Assembly (NCBI GenBank): GCA_034509755.1
Contig: CM067550.1
Span: 3,155,001 to 3,219,000 of the forward strand
Length of the DNA: 64,000 nt
Source: Anisodus tanguticus
Taxonomy: Eukaryota; Streptophyta; Magnoliopsida; Solanales; Solanaceae
Direction: 5' to 3'
Below, in pieces: positions 63,430 to 64,000 of the stretch. Numbering within the stretch: position 1 is the stretch's first letter; every line of letters starts with the position of its first letter. The position numbers and the translations under genes are program-made. The notes below the pieces were generated by a model. It made no database searches and was not told where the DNA came from. It worked only from the letters and a program-made list of their open reading frames with translations.

Positions 63430-64000
63430 CTGAGATTTTAAAATCTACTATTTAGCACACAAGAAAACAAGGACAATTATAAGCATGACAATTCGGTGGG
63501 ACTATATCTTGATTACAGCTCTTCCTGAATCGCGCAGAAAATCTGAGGTTCATGGATGATTTTGAGTCTTCACGTTTCAAAAATTACCAAGTTAAACGCA
63601 ACTCAGCAAGCTTTAAACGTTCAAGCAATACAGTGATTGCAAAGAGCCTTTTTAATATCAAATGGCATGGATCTTGATAATACCAAAGGCAATAAAAGAC
63701 CAATTCAATGGTTTACTTGCCTACTACTATATCCTTGTAATATTGTAGCTTCCCCTTTAATCCAAAGCAATTATAAGGTACGGAAATATATGTATGAATT
63801 AGGTTTCTTGTTATCATTAACCAGCATCACAAATCAGTATACAACTAATTACATTTAGTTCATGTAACATTCAAACCATTATCTATTACTTGTTCCAAAA
63901 CAAGTCCGGGTTGTTTTTCTCCATATCCATTTTACTCTATTCAGGTTGATTCCAGTCTATTACTTATAAAACTATTTATCTTTTTAGGTAATCTAGTAGC
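63430..64000 (-). other. beta-amylase intron (5' end beyond the window)
   Basis: The acceptor AATCTCAG precedes the exon that begins ATTCCTCTTCCA. The rest to the window end reads as intron without coding potential, so the upstream exon lies outside. Confidence 0.75.

Overview
This window is nuclear DNA from a flowering plant. The genes are split by many short AT-rich introns, the proteins are plant families (class XI myosin, plastid beta-amylase, plastid malate dehydrogenase, a KIN/LEA-type stress protein), and Ty1-copia elements, RTE-type LINEs, tRNA-derived SINEs and MITEs are abundant. The SINE and MITE types look like those of Solanaceae. That family assignment is inference; no species is claimed.

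Layout. 1-2,526: downstream of the first gene, with one SINE. 2,527-36,368 (minus): one complete class XI myosin gene. I rebuilt it as 40 coding exons giving a 1,657-residue protein with motor, six IQ motifs, coiled coil and globular (DIL-type) tail. No coding lesion was seen. Its introns hold three Stowaway-like MITEs, several SINEs, a 4.5-kb RTE LINE with a 17-bp target duplication, a second LINE end inside another MITE, a possible organelle-derived block, and a 7.3-kb copia element with a 5-bp target duplication in intron 1. 37,070-41,747: a MITE split by a minus-strand copia relic. 41,750-46,500: mostly unassigned AT-rich DNA. 46,945-48,389 (minus): a broken plastid NAD-malate dehydrogenase copy, with an upstream splice acceptor still visible. 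51,740-53,870: a third, internally deleted copia relic. 56,139-58,881 (minus): a small three-exon KIN/LEA-type gene whose first intron holds a 1.1-kb foldback-like element. 59,250-59,810: an LTR-like stretch. 62,103-64,000 (minus): the last three exons of a BAM1-type plastid beta-amylase; its 5' exons lie beyond the window.

The genes do not form a pathway. Myosin XI drives organelle traffic on actin, beta-amylase degrades plastid starch, and the KIN-type protein belongs to a stress-linked family. The most unusual signals are: (1) the myosin coiled coil, lengthened by a three-fold 28-residue (four-heptad) repeat and by a duplicated exon pair that could be skipped in frame; (2) a mosaic insertion in the malate dehydrogenase pseudogene that includes a piece of organellar 16S-type rRNA sequence; (3) a copia element with a tandem extra LTR, LTRs carrying 3, 2 and 1 copies of a GC-rich U3 unit, and a primer-binding-site region that pairs with its own LTR instead of the usual initiator tRNA; (4) the foldback-like element with tandemly repeated arms.
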